Source: QHWK01 sp035315685 (GTDB taxonomy: Bacteria > Acidobacteriota > Vicinamibacteria > Vicinamibacterales > CAVVIG01). From it: DNA of 18,703 nucleotides. The stretch spans positions 1 to 18,703 of the forward strand of contig DATFXR010000027.1 in assembly GCA_035315685.1 (NCBI GenBank), given 5' to 3'. Each line of letters starts with the position of its first letter. The first letter of the stretch is position 1. Under the pieces are notes generated by a model that made no database searches, had not been told where the DNA came from, and was given only the letters and a program-made list of their open reading frames with translations. Shown here one piece after another: positions 5,363 through 14,600 of this stretch. The position numbers were made by a program, and so were the translations under genes.

Positions 5363-8300
5363 ATGGCAACCACCATCGATCGCATCGCGCACGACGCCGC
5401 CCAACTGCTCAAGGTTGTCGGCGCGATCACCAGCGCGGACGGCGGTCCGCGCGCGCTCCTCGCGACCCTCGGCTGGGATGTGCCGCCGGGTGTCACGGAC
5501 ATCGGACTGGCACAGCTCGATTTCTCCCGAGTGGTGCAAGCCGTTGAACGCGTTCAGGAGGCGTTGAGCAGCAACGCGAGTGAGGCAGTGCTCGCCGAGC
5601 GATTCGCGGAGCTGCTGGTCGAACTGGACAAGGCGTTCACACATCTCCGCGCGGTCGTTGCGGGCCTGAGTGCAACCGGCGACTATCTCGACCAGACGCA
5701 CATCAAGTCCGAGTTGGTGCCGCGGTTGACCGACCTGCTGGCGGCCTCGCGCCTCGCATCCGCGTCGCCGATCGCGTTCCTGTTTCTGCAGCTGTTCGGC
5801 ATCGTGAAGCTGAAGCCGTTCCAGGCGGACGCCGTCATCTATCAGGTCGAGCACGTTCGGACGATCGTCGATTGGGACTCGCTGCCGCAGCTGTTCAGCG
5901 ATCCGGTCGGGCTGCTGCAGTCGCGATACGGGTGGGGCACGCCGACCTTCGACGGTGAAAGCCTGATCACGAACCTGAGCGCGCTGCTCGAGGCGATCGG
6001 CGAACCCGTGCGCGCGCGGCCGCTTCCGCGACGCGTCGAAGAGCAGCTCGCCGGCAGATTCATCCCGGATGCGGACCTCGCGCCAGCAACGCAGCTGATC
6101 GCAAGCGTGGCGCGCGGCGACGCGAACAGCGGCCTCGATGCCGGCATGTCGGTCTTCCCGCTGCGCCCGTCTGCTGTCGGCGCCAGCGACGGCGGCCTCG
6201 CGTTGAATCCGTTCGTGCACGGCTTCGCCCAGCTGCAGTTTCCGATCGCGCCGAACACGACGCTCGAGTTCGAATCGACCGCGGCGCTCGACTCGGGCGT
6301 GGTGCTGCAATTCCGCCCCGGGGCGGCGCCCTCGCTCAAGGCCGGCCTGCTCGGCTCCGGCGGCATCGTCGACGGCGCGACCGGCAAGGCCGTCGTGCGA
6401 CTGAAACTCGGCGCGCCGGCCGGCAGGCCGCACAAGCTGCTCGAGCTTCCCGGCGGCGGCGTCATCGAGTTCGATTCGATGACGTTCGCCGGCGGCGTCG
6501 ACGTTCTCGACGGCGCGCTGGCGCCCAGCTTCGGCCTGAAGGTCGCCGGCGGCCGTGCGGCGATCAAACCCGACGGTGCCGACTCGTTCATCGCGTCGAT
6601 CCTTCCGGACGATGGCCTCGACCTGCACTTCGATCTCGGCGCACGGTGGTCGGCCGAACACGGCTTCGCGTTCGAGGGATCCGCATCGGCCGACATCGAT
6701 CTGCCGATCAAGCTGTCGATCGGCGGTCTCGAGGTCAGCCGGCTTCACGTCGGTGTTCGCCCGGCAGCCTCGCAGCTCGCGCTCGAAGTGAGTGTCGCGG
6801 CGGCCGTCAAGATTGGACCCGTTTCCGCCGCGGTCGATCGCATCGGCACGCTTGCGTCGGTCGCATTTCAGGACGGCAACCTCGGACCGCTGGATCTGGA
6901 TCTCGGATTCAAGCCCCCGTCCGGGGTCGGCCTGTCAGTGGACGCGCGTGGCGTCGTCACGGGCGGCGGGTTCCTGTTTCATGACGACGTCCAGGGACTG
7001 TACGCGGGCGCGATGCAGCTGTCGCTACGCGACCAGATCACGCTCAAGGCCTTCGGGCTCATCGCGACGCGCATGCCCGATGGCAGCCGCGGCTACTCGC
7101 TCATCGTCTTCATCACCGCGGAGGACTTCCGGCCGATCCCGTTGGGCCTCGGCTTCACGCTGCTGGGCATCGGCGGCATGGTCGGCGTCAACCGGACATT
7201 CGACGAAAAGGCGCTGCGTGAAGGGCTGAAGAACGGCACGCTTGCCACGCTGCTGTTCCCCCGCGACCCGGTTGGCAACGCCGACACGCTCATCCGCAAC
7301 CTCGCGACCGCGTTCCCCGCGCGTCGAGACAGTTATCTTCTCGGGCTGGTCGCCAAGATCGGCTGGTTCACGCCGACGCTCATCCTGATGGACCTCGCGC
7401 TGATCTTCGAGTTCGGATCGCGCGAGCGGCTCCTCGCCCTCGGCCGGATCAGCGCGGCACTGCCCTCGCCGGACAACGATCTCATCCGCCTCAACATGGA
7501 GGCGATGGGCGTTCTCGATTTCGATGCCGGCACGGCTGCCGTCGATGCCGTCCTCGTCGATTCGCGGCTCGCTCACAAGTTCCCGATCACCGGATCGGCA
7601 GCGTTGCGCGCCGGCTTCGGCGACGGCCCGAGCTTCGTGCTCTCCGTCGGAGGGTTCAACCCGCACTTCGCGCCACCGGCCGGCGTGCCGGAACTGCGCC
7701 GCGTGGCGATCGCGCTGAGCTCGGGGGACAACCCGCGGTTGCTGTGCAACGCGTACTTCGCCATCACCTCGAACACGGTGCAATTCGGCGCCGATGCGTC
7801 GCTCTATGCGTCGGCGGCCGGCTTCAGCGTCGAAGGGAACGTCGGCTTCGACGTCCTGGTGCAGCTCGCGCCGCTGCACTTCCTCGCGGAATTCCACGCG
7901 AAGCTGCAGCTGAAGCGCGGCGCGCACAACCTGTTCGGCGTCAAGCTCGCCGGTGCGCTCGAAGGCCCGCGCCCCCTGCGCGTCAGCGGCAAGGCCACCT
8001 TCTCGATCCTCTGGTGCGACTTCAGCGTGCACTTCGACACGACGCTCGTGCGCGGTGAGCGTCCGCCGCTCCCGCCCGCGGTCAACGTGTTCGCGCAGCT
8101 GGCCCAGGCGCTCGCGTCGAGCTCGAGCTGGAGTACGCAACGCAACGCCACGCAGACGCATGGGGTCGCGCTGCGCAGCCTGCCGCCGGCGGGCGGCACA
8201 GGATCGATCGTGCTCGATCCCCTCGGGCAGCTGACGGTCAGGCAGCAGGTGGTCCCGCTCAACACGTCGCGCGACATCGAGACGTTCGGCGGCGCCCCGG

Positions 8301-8869
8301 TCGCCGGTGACCGTCGCTTCGCGCTCACCGCCTCGCTCGCCGGCACGCCGCTCAGGAGCTCGCCGCTGCAGGCGCCGTTCGCGCCCGCCCAGTTCTTCGT
8401 GATGAGCGACGATGAGAAGCTCGCTGCGCCATCGTCTCAGCCGATGGACGCAGGTTGCGTGTTCGGCGACGAGGTGACGTCGTTCGACGGCACGCAAATC
8501 ATCCCCGCGCCGATCGAGTACCAAATCATCTCGATCACGCTGCAGGGCTCAACGTCGACGGCGCCGCCGGGCGCGGCGCCGGCGCCGTACACGATGGGCG
8601 TGGCGCAGCTGCAGACGTTCACGCGTTCTGGCGCCGCCGCTCGGGCCCCGGTGCGCCGTGTCGGCCGCGCGCGGTTCCGGAACGACGCGGTCGAGAGCGG
8701 GGCGCGCTTCAACGACCCGCGGTGGGCGATCCTGCCCACCGGCGACGGTCCACCGGCCACCGTCGGTGTCGCCGTGCGCAGCTACAGCGAATACCAGGCG
8801 GCATTGAAGGACCTCAATCGCGCTGGCGTGCGCTGGCAAATCGTGCCGGCGTATGAACTGGAAACCTAG
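5363..8869 (+). CDS. Very large beta-rich protein, DUF6603-like
   Basis: Second operon gene, 1168 residues. The first 230 or so residues are largely helical. From about 270 onward the sequence is dominated by alternating short beta strands with many Gly-Gly turns. The core at about 525-860 carries VVTGGGFLFHDDVQGLYAGA, FRPIPLGLGFTLLGIGGMVG, TLATLLFPRDPVGNADTLI, SVGGFNPHFAPPAGVPELRR and ITSNTVQFGADASLYASAAG. I recognise this set as that of proteins labelled DUF6603, of unknown function. The C-terminal 250 residues are more variable and end YELET. There is no signal peptide or obvious membrane helix. The repeated amphipathic strands suggest an elongated beta structure; that is inference. The start follows the previous stop by five bases with only weak ribosome-site similarity, so translation may be coupled. 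The family name is from memory. Confidence 0.8.
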   Translation: MATTIDRIAHDAAQLLKVVGAITSADGGPRALLATLGWDVPPGVTDIGLAQLDFSRVVQAVERVQEALSSNASEAVLAERFAELLVELDKAFTHLRAVVAGLSATGDYLDQTHIKSELVPRLTDLLAASRLASASPIAFLFLQLFGIVKLKPFQADAVIYQVEHVRTIVDWDSLPQLFSDPVGLLQSRYGWGTPTFDGESLITNLSALLEAIGEPVRARPLPRRVEEQLAGRFIPDADLAPATQLIASVARGDANSGLDAGMSVFPLRPSAVGASDGGLALNPFVHGFAQLQFPIAPNTTLEFESTAALDSGVVLQFRPGAAPSLKAGLLGSGGIVDGATGKAVVRLKLGAPAGRPHKLLELPGGGVIEFDSMTFAGGVDVLDGALAPSFGLKVAGGRAAIKPDGADSFIASILPDDGLDLHFDLGARWSAEHGFAFEGSASADIDLPIKLSIGGLEVSRLHVGVRPAASQLALEVSVAAAVKIGPVSAAVDRIGTLASVAFQDGNLGPLDLDLGFKPPSGVGLSVDARGVVTGGGFLFHDDVQGLYAGAMQLSLRDQITLKAFGLIATRMPDGSRGYSLIVFITAEDFRPIPLGLGFTLLGIGGMVGVNRTFDEKALREGLKNGTLATLLFPRDPVGNADTLIRNLATAFPARRDSYLLGLVAKIGWFTPTLILMDLALIFEFGSRERLLALGRISAALPSPDNDLIRLNMEAMGVLDFDAGTAAVDAVLVDSRLAHKFPITGSAALRAGFGDGPSFVLSVGGFNPHFAPPAGVPELRRVAIALSSGDNPRLLCNAYFAITSNTVQFGADASLYASAAGFSVEGNVGFDVLVQLAPLHFLAEFHAKLQLKRGAHNLFGVKLAGALEGPRPLRVSGKATFSILWCDFSVHFDTTLVRGERPPLPPAVNVFAQLAQALASSSSWSTQRNATQTHGVALRSLPPAGGTGSIVLDPLGQLTVRQQVVPLNTSRDIETFGGAPVAGDRRFALTASLAGTPLRSSPLQAPFAPAQFFVMSDDEKLAAPSSQPMDAGCVFGDEVTSFDGTQIIPAPIEYQIISITLQGSTSTAPPGAAPAPYTMGVAQLQTFTRSGAAARAPVRRVGRARFRNDAVESGARFNDPRWAILPTGDGPPATVGVAVRSYSEYQAALKDLNRAGVRWQIVPAYELET

Positions 8870-8877
8870 AGATCACC

Positions 8878-11628
8878 ATGCCCGCAGCACCATCCGCGAA
8901 CCTGACTCTCCTGCCCTGGGTACGGCAAGGCGCCGCAGGCGCGATTGCCACCGTCGACACGCTCGGCGCGACGCAAGCGGCCGTGGCCGATCTGTCGATC
9001 ACGTTGAACGTGAACGCTCAATCGCTGCCGACGGTGCCGGTGCGCCTGCGCGGTCCGGCAGACGTCGTGGGCATCGATGTCCATCAGATCCTGCGCACGG
9101 ATCCCCGGCCCGGGACGAACGACTTCGAGTCGAACTGTTTCGCCTCGATCGAATTCGATCGTGCCGACTTTCCCTGGCTGTTCACGCCCGCCCACGCGAA
9201 CACGGACGCGAGGCTGCGGCCGTGGCTGTGCCTCGTCGTGGTACGCAAGCAGGATGGCATCACGCTGACGAGCACGGTGGACTCACCGCTGCCGGTGCTG
9301 CAGATCGTTCCGCCGGCGAAGCCGTTCGTCGAGCTGCCGAATCTGAAAGAGAGCTGGGCGTGGGCACATGCGCAAGCGGCCGGAACCGGGACCGACGCGA
9401 CGGCAGTCGGCAACGCGCTGAACGGCGCACCGCAGCTGTCGCTCTCGCGCCTGGTGTGTCCGCGGCTGCTCGCGCCGAACACCGACTACCTCGCGTGCGT
9501 GGTGCCGGCATTCGAGCTCGGTCGCAAAGCCGGGCTCGGCCTGCCGATCGCCGACCCGGATCTCACGGCCACGAATGCGCTCGCTCAGGCGTGGACGCTC
9601 ACGGCAACGACGCCGCTGCAGGTCCAGCTGCCCGTCTACTACTCATGGCACTTCCGCACCGCGCAGGCGGGCGATTTCAAATCGCTGGCGGAGCTCCTCA
9701 GAATCTCGTCGCCTGCGGGTCTGGGGCAACGAACGATCCGCATCGGCGAGCCCGGTTTCCCCGCGTCGGGCGTCCCGCAGTCGGCCACCGTCAACGTGGA
9801 AGGCGCGTTGATGCCGCTGGTCAGCAACGCGGGCAGCGCGGCCTGGACCGATTCGGTCGCCTTGCCATTCGAGACGGCGCTCGCCGGGATCGTGAATCAG
9901 CCGGGTCAGAACCAGGTGATCGCGCCGAACGCCGACCCGCTGGTCGCGCCGCCGCTCTACGGCCGCTGGCACGCAGGCCGGGCGCTCGTCGCTCCGGGGG
10001 CGGCCAACTGGTTCGACCAACTGAATCTGGATCCGCGGTGGCGCACCGCCGCAGCGCTCGGCACGCGCGTCATCCAGCAAAACCAGGAAGAACTGATGGC
10101 GTCCGCCTGGGAACAGGCGGCGGAAATGCCAGCCGTCAATCAGCGGATGCGCCAGCTGCAACTGAGCATGGCCGTCGGTGAAAGCCTGCACGCACGGCAT
10201 CTGTCCAGGCTGTCGGAAGAGATGGCCCTGCGCATCGCGTCTCCGGTGTTCAGCCGTATTCGCATCCCGTCAGAGACGCAACCGCTGGGTCATTCGCTGA
10301 CGGCAGCGCAGATGTTTTCGATGCTGCCCGTGCCCGCGACGCAAGCGCCGATGCGCCGCATCGGCAGGCAGCGTGGACCGTTGACGCGGCGCATCGTCGC
10401 GCAGGGATACCCGCGATCGCCGTTCGACACCTGGGTGGTGCGCCTGAACAGCTTCGCCGGTTTTCCCGCCGCGGCGCGGCGGCCGGACACTATTCGAGCA
10501 AACATCTCCGTTCTTCCGTCCGTCGACAGCGTCGTGAACGCGATCTGGAATTCGGGATTTCTGGTGGCGCCGGAAAACCAGCCGGTAGCGCCGCTGCCGT
10601 CAGTCGACCCGCTGCCGCCGGAATGGGACTACCCCGGTGCCTTTCGTGCGGCAGCCGCCAGTCACCTGTCGCGCATTCGAACTCGATCGAGTACCAACTT
10701 GGTCTTCCCTTCCGCCCTCGCTGACACGCTGGGCTACGTGCTCGCGCAGATGCGGCCGCGCGTCGCGCTCGCGAAACTCGCGCGCGGCGTGATATCGACT
10801 GGCGACAACATCCTGCAGCCGTCAGCGCCCGGTGTGACGCCGGTCGGTACCGAAACGGTGATGATGGCGCCGTCGTTCCCGCAGCCGATGTACGAGCCGC
10901 TGAAGGAGAAATCGCAGGACCTGCTGCTGCCCGGCCTCGACGCGGTCGAGGCCGAACGGGTGGTCGGCCTGAAGACCAATCGCGCGTTCGTCGAAGCCTA
11001 CATGATCGGTCTCAACATCGAGATGGGGCGCGAGCTGCTGTGGCGTGGCTTCCCCACCGACCAGCAGGGGACGTACTTCAAGCATTTCTGGGGAACGGAC
11101 GCCGGCCCGAGCGCGGCGGACGACCTCGACGATCTGCGCAGAAACCTCGGTCGCGCGCTCGGCGGGCCAGTGCCGAATGCGCCTCCCGAGCAATTCGTGC
11201 TGCTGCTGCGAAGCAGCCTGCTGCGTCGCTTCCCAAACGCGATCATCTATCTGACGCCGGCGCTCACCGGCGCGTCGCCAGCGCCGCCGCCGGACGTCTT
11301 TCCGATCTTCAACGGCGCGATGGAGCCCGACATCAACTTCTTCGGCTTCCCGGTGACGCCGGCGGCGGCGGTTGGTTCGCCAACCAGTCCCGGGTACTTC
11401 GTCGTGATTCAGGAACATCCGACCGAGCCGCGCTTCGGTCTCGACGCGAGCGTCGTGAACAACCTGGTCGCGACCAGGAGTCATCTCGCGATCGGGACGC
11501 AGCCTCCGGCAGGCGTGCCGCTCAAAGGGCGCACGTGGGGCAAGAACTCGGCGCACATGGCGGAGATTACGCGCCGGCTGCCGGTACGGATCACGATTCA
11601 CGCGTCGCAACTGGTCGCTGTGCAGTAG
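8878..11628 (+). CDS. Conserved uncharacterised protein (916 aa) with 'ELLWRxFPTDQxGTYF' block
   Basis: Third operon gene. I do not know a named function. Conserved-looking blocks, which I recall from unnamed proteins in actinobacteria, cyanobacteria and others, are: PADVVGIDVHQILRTDPRPG plus FDRADFPWLFTP (about 60-104); EAYMIGLNIEMGRELLWRGF with PTDQQGTYFKHFWG (about 706-739); and YFVVIQEHPTEPRFGLD (about 840-856). The C-terminus RRLPVRITIHASQLV is also typical. Residues about 395-460 (NQEELMASAWEQAAEM and following) are strongly helical and could be a coiled coil. No signal peptide, membrane segment or catalytic motif is visible. It begins eight bases after the DUF6603-like gene with a weak AGAG ribosome site. 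The strong conservation of long tracts suits a structural or scaffold protein; that is inference. Confidence 0.8.
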   Translation: MPAAPSANLTLLPWVRQGAAGAIATVDTLGATQAAVADLSITLNVNAQSLPTVPVRLRGPADVVGIDVHQILRTDPRPGTNDFESNCFASIEFDRADFPWLFTPAHANTDARLRPWLCLVVVRKQDGITLTSTVDSPLPVLQIVPPAKPFVELPNLKESWAWAHAQAAGTGTDATAVGNALNGAPQLSLSRLVCPRLLAPNTDYLACVVPAFELGRKAGLGLPIADPDLTATNALAQAWTLTATTPLQVQLPVYYSWHFRTAQAGDFKSLAELLRISSPAGLGQRTIRIGEPGFPASGVPQSATVNVEGALMPLVSNAGSAAWTDSVALPFETALAGIVNQPGQNQVIAPNADPLVAPPLYGRWHAGRALVAPGAANWFDQLNLDPRWRTAAALGTRVIQQNQEELMASAWEQAAEMPAVNQRMRQLQLSMAVGESLHARHLSRLSEEMALRIASPVFSRIRIPSETQPLGHSLTAAQMFSMLPVPATQAPMRRIGRQRGPLTRRIVAQGYPRSPFDTWVVRLNSFAGFPAAARRPDTIRANISVLPSVDSVVNAIWNSGFLVAPENQPVAPLPSVDPLPPEWDYPGAFRAAAASHLSRIRTRSSTNLVFPSALADTLGYVLAQMRPRVALAKLARGVISTGDNILQPSAPGVTPVGTETVMMAPSFPQPMYEPLKEKSQDLLLPGLDAVEAERVVGLKTNRAFVEAYMIGLNIEMGRELLWRGFPTDQQGTYFKHFWGTDAGPSAADDLDDLRRNLGRALGGPVPNAPPEQFVLLLRSSLLRRFPNAIIYLTPALTGASPAPPPDVFPIFNGAMEPDINFFGFPVTPAAAVGSPTSPGYFVVIQEHPTEPRFGLDASVVNNLVATRSHLAIGTQPPAGVPLKGRTWGKNSAHMAEITRRLPVRITIHASQLVAVQ

Positions 11629-11632
11629 AGGC

Positions 11633-11648
11633 AACGGCAACTTCCGTT
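11633..11648 (+). promoter_or_regulatory. Small hairpin in the longest intra-operon gap
   Basis: AACGG, loop CAACTT, CCGTT form a perfect five-base-pair stem in the 36-base gap between the 916-aa and 1493-aa genes, followed by TTCTCAT. It is too weak to be a convincing terminator. It might mark an mRNA processing site or be chance. Confidence 0.15.
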
Positions 11649-11664
11649 TCTCATAGCGGGTCAC

Positions 11665-14600
11665 ATGAGCGCTCAACTCTTCCAGACCAGTTTCGCGATT
11701 CCGGGAACGAGCCCGACGCTGCCGGCACAATCGCTGTGCCCGGGCGACGTGCCGCTCGTGCTGCTCCCCGTCCGGCTCGAGACCCGGTTCTTCACGCTCG
11801 CCACCGGCGCGACCGAGCTGCGGGTGCGGATCTTTCCCGACAAGATTCACCTCGACAGCCACGAGCCCGATCTGACGGCGGACGAACAGACCTGGGGACG
11901 GCACTACTGGACGCAGAACTGGCTCGCGGCGAGCGACGCGACCGCCACGGCCACTGCGTGGCGGCAGATCGCGGATCGCTTCGGCGCACGCCGGGCGGCG
12001 TGGATCGCCCGCGTGCTCACGCCGACCAACGCCGATCAGCGCCCGACCGGGCCGGCGCTGCAGACGCTCGCCGTCCCGCCGGCATTCCCAGGCATCACGG
12101 TCGCCGACACAGGCGAGGCGTGGCGCCATGCGCCGCAGGCGCGCCTGATGCCCGACCGCTGGATCGCGGTCGTGCACTCCGCGGATCGCGTCGCCATCGT
12201 GGTCACGGGTAACGACATTCGCAGGCCGCTCGCCGTCGGTCCGGATCCTCAGGCGCCCGATCCCGATCCGCAGACCGAAGCGGCCATCACAGCCGGCGAA
12301 CAGCTCGCGATCGATCCCGGCATGAAATGGATGACCGACTTCAACGAAGCGGAGTCGATCGGCATGGCGCTGCGGATCCCGATTCCCGCCGCGACGGCGG
12401 CGGCCGGCCTCGACAGCCTGCTCGTCTTCGGCGTGACGAGGTCACTCAGCGTCGCCGACACGGCGAACCAGCTCGCGAGCCTGCTCGACGCGCATCACTA
12501 CACCGACGGGCTCGCGTTCGTGCGACCGGGTACACCCACCAACAACGCCGACGATCGACGCTCCGGGTACGACTCGAGCGACCCGGGCCACGAACGCAGC
12601 TTTCGCATCGAAGTCGACGGCACGCCGGAACTGACGGACAACAATGCGCTGCGTGTCGGCACTGCGCTGGGGCTTCCGTTCGACCGCATTCTCCCGACGT
12701 TCGGCCGCATCGAGCGCGGCCTCGACCGCGACGACCTTGACATGCGCAGCATGAACACGGCGCTGTGGCAGGTCGGCTGGGGCTACTTCCTGAGCAACAT
12801 GATCGGCGCGGAAGCCGGTCTCACGACCCCTGACGTCGACTGGGCGCGCGCGCATTTTCTCAGCCACGTGCGCAGCTTCGGTCCGTTTCCCGCGGTTCGC
12901 TGCGGCGCGCAGCCCTACGGCATCCTGCCCGTCACGTCGCTCGATCTCTGGCAGCCGGATCCGAACGAACCGGTTGCCGCCCGGGACACGTGGCTCAAGG
13001 GCATGCTGATCGCACTGCGCGACACCGTGTGGCGCCCGGCGGTCGATTCGGTCGCTCGCATCGGCAATCGTCAGGATCCGGTGGACCCCGACGCCGATCT
13101 CGCCGACGTGATGCGCACCGACGGGATCTCGAGTGTCTATCGCACGCGCAACGTGCTCGGCCGGCATTTCCTCCAGCATCTGTATCGCTTCCTCGCGTCG
13201 AACTTCGCGGACAGCGACCCGGCGCAGACTGCGCTTCTGACGAGCCTCGGGATGGCCTCGCGCCCGCGTCTCACGCATCTGTGGAACGCCGATTGGCAGT
13301 GGAGCCTCTTCGCGCCGCTCGTCCAGTCGGGCGAAGTGTCACCGTGGGCGAAGCTCGAGCCGAATTACGTCGCCGCGCTGCTCGCCGAGCCGCGCATCGA
13401 CAACGTCCTGGCCGCACGAAACGCCGGCAGCTTGCTGCAGGCGCTCCTGCGGCACGCGTGGCTCCGCGAGATCGCCTACGCGGCAGCGCGCCTGCAGGCC
13501 GCCGAGACCGGCGGCGATCCCGCGGCGCTTCTGCGCGACGCCGAGCTCGTCGATCTCGTCGCCGGTGCGCAGCCGACGCTGCACTGGAAGCGCCAGCTCG
13601 AACAGGTGCTCACGGCCACCGCCGGCCAGACGATTCGGGTGTTTCTGGAAACGCAGGCGACGTTCAGCACGCCGGCGCTTGCGGCGCTCGGCGAGTTCCG
13701 CGCGAGCCTGGCGCGCCTCAATAATCTCGACAGCGAAGCACTGTCGCAGCAGATGCAGGGGACGCTGGATCTCTCCGCGCACCGCCTCGACGCATGGGTG
13801 ACGTCGATCGCAACCAAACGACTCGCCGCCATGCACATCGACGGCCCCGCCGGCCTGTACGTCGGCGGATACGGCTGGCTGGAGAATCTCAAGCCGATTT
13901 CCGCAGCGGCGGTGAAGCCCGTCGTCACGCTGCCGGCGGGAGAACCGGGACCGTTGCAGACTGCCGCAAACGACAGCGGCTTCATCCACGCGCCTTCGAT
14001 GATCCATGCCGCCACGGCGGCGTTGCTTCGCAACGCGCACCTCGGACCGACGGGCGTTCCAAGCGCCACCGGACCGTTCGCGATCGATCTCTCGTCGCGG
14101 CGCGTGCGCGAAGCGTCGCGGCTGCTCGAAGGGGTGCGCCAGGGACAGCCGCTGGGCGCGCTCCTCGGATATCGCGTCGAACGCCTGCTCCACGAGACGT
14201 TCGTCGACAACGGCCGCAGCATGGACCGTTTCATCAAGCCGTTGCGCCGGCTCGCTCCGCTGATCGCACGCGCGAGCGCCGAGACGACCGCACCAGTGGA
14301 GACCATCGCCGCGAATAACGTGGTCGACGGCCTGGTGCTCAATCGCCGCTGGAACGAGGAGCGCAGCACGGTCATCGCCGCGCTCTCGACGGAAGGATTC
14401 GGGACGAGCGATCTCTCGACGCTCACCAAGATCCTCGACCGGCTCGGCGACATGATCGACGGCGTGAGCGATGCGCTCACCGCCGAAACCGCCTACCAGA
14501 TGGCGCGCGGCAACACGGCGCGCATCGCCAGTACCCTGGAGGCGATCGCCCGCGGCGAGGCCGCGCCGCCGGAGCTCGAGGTGGCTCGCACGCCGCGCTC

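Noticed and set aside
3717..5369. A 550-codon minus-strand open frame opposite the PLD gene
   Set aside because: The sense strand carries clear PLD motifs; the antisense product has only low-complexity Arg/Val/Asp/Glu composition.
8853..10181. A 442-codon plus-strand open frame overlapping the 916-aa gene
   Set aside because: Low-complexity Arg/Ala/Gly composition; the overlapping frame carries the conserved blocks.
11633..11664. Intrinsic terminator between the third and fourth operon genes
   Set aside because: The stem has only five base pairs and no clean T-run, so a real stop of transcription is unlikely.
5267..12177. Antisense open frames of about 450-500 codons at 5267-6748, 7025-8524 and 10822-12177
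   Set aside because: All lie opposite well-supported genes, show Arg-rich antisense composition and have no ribosome sites or family signatures.
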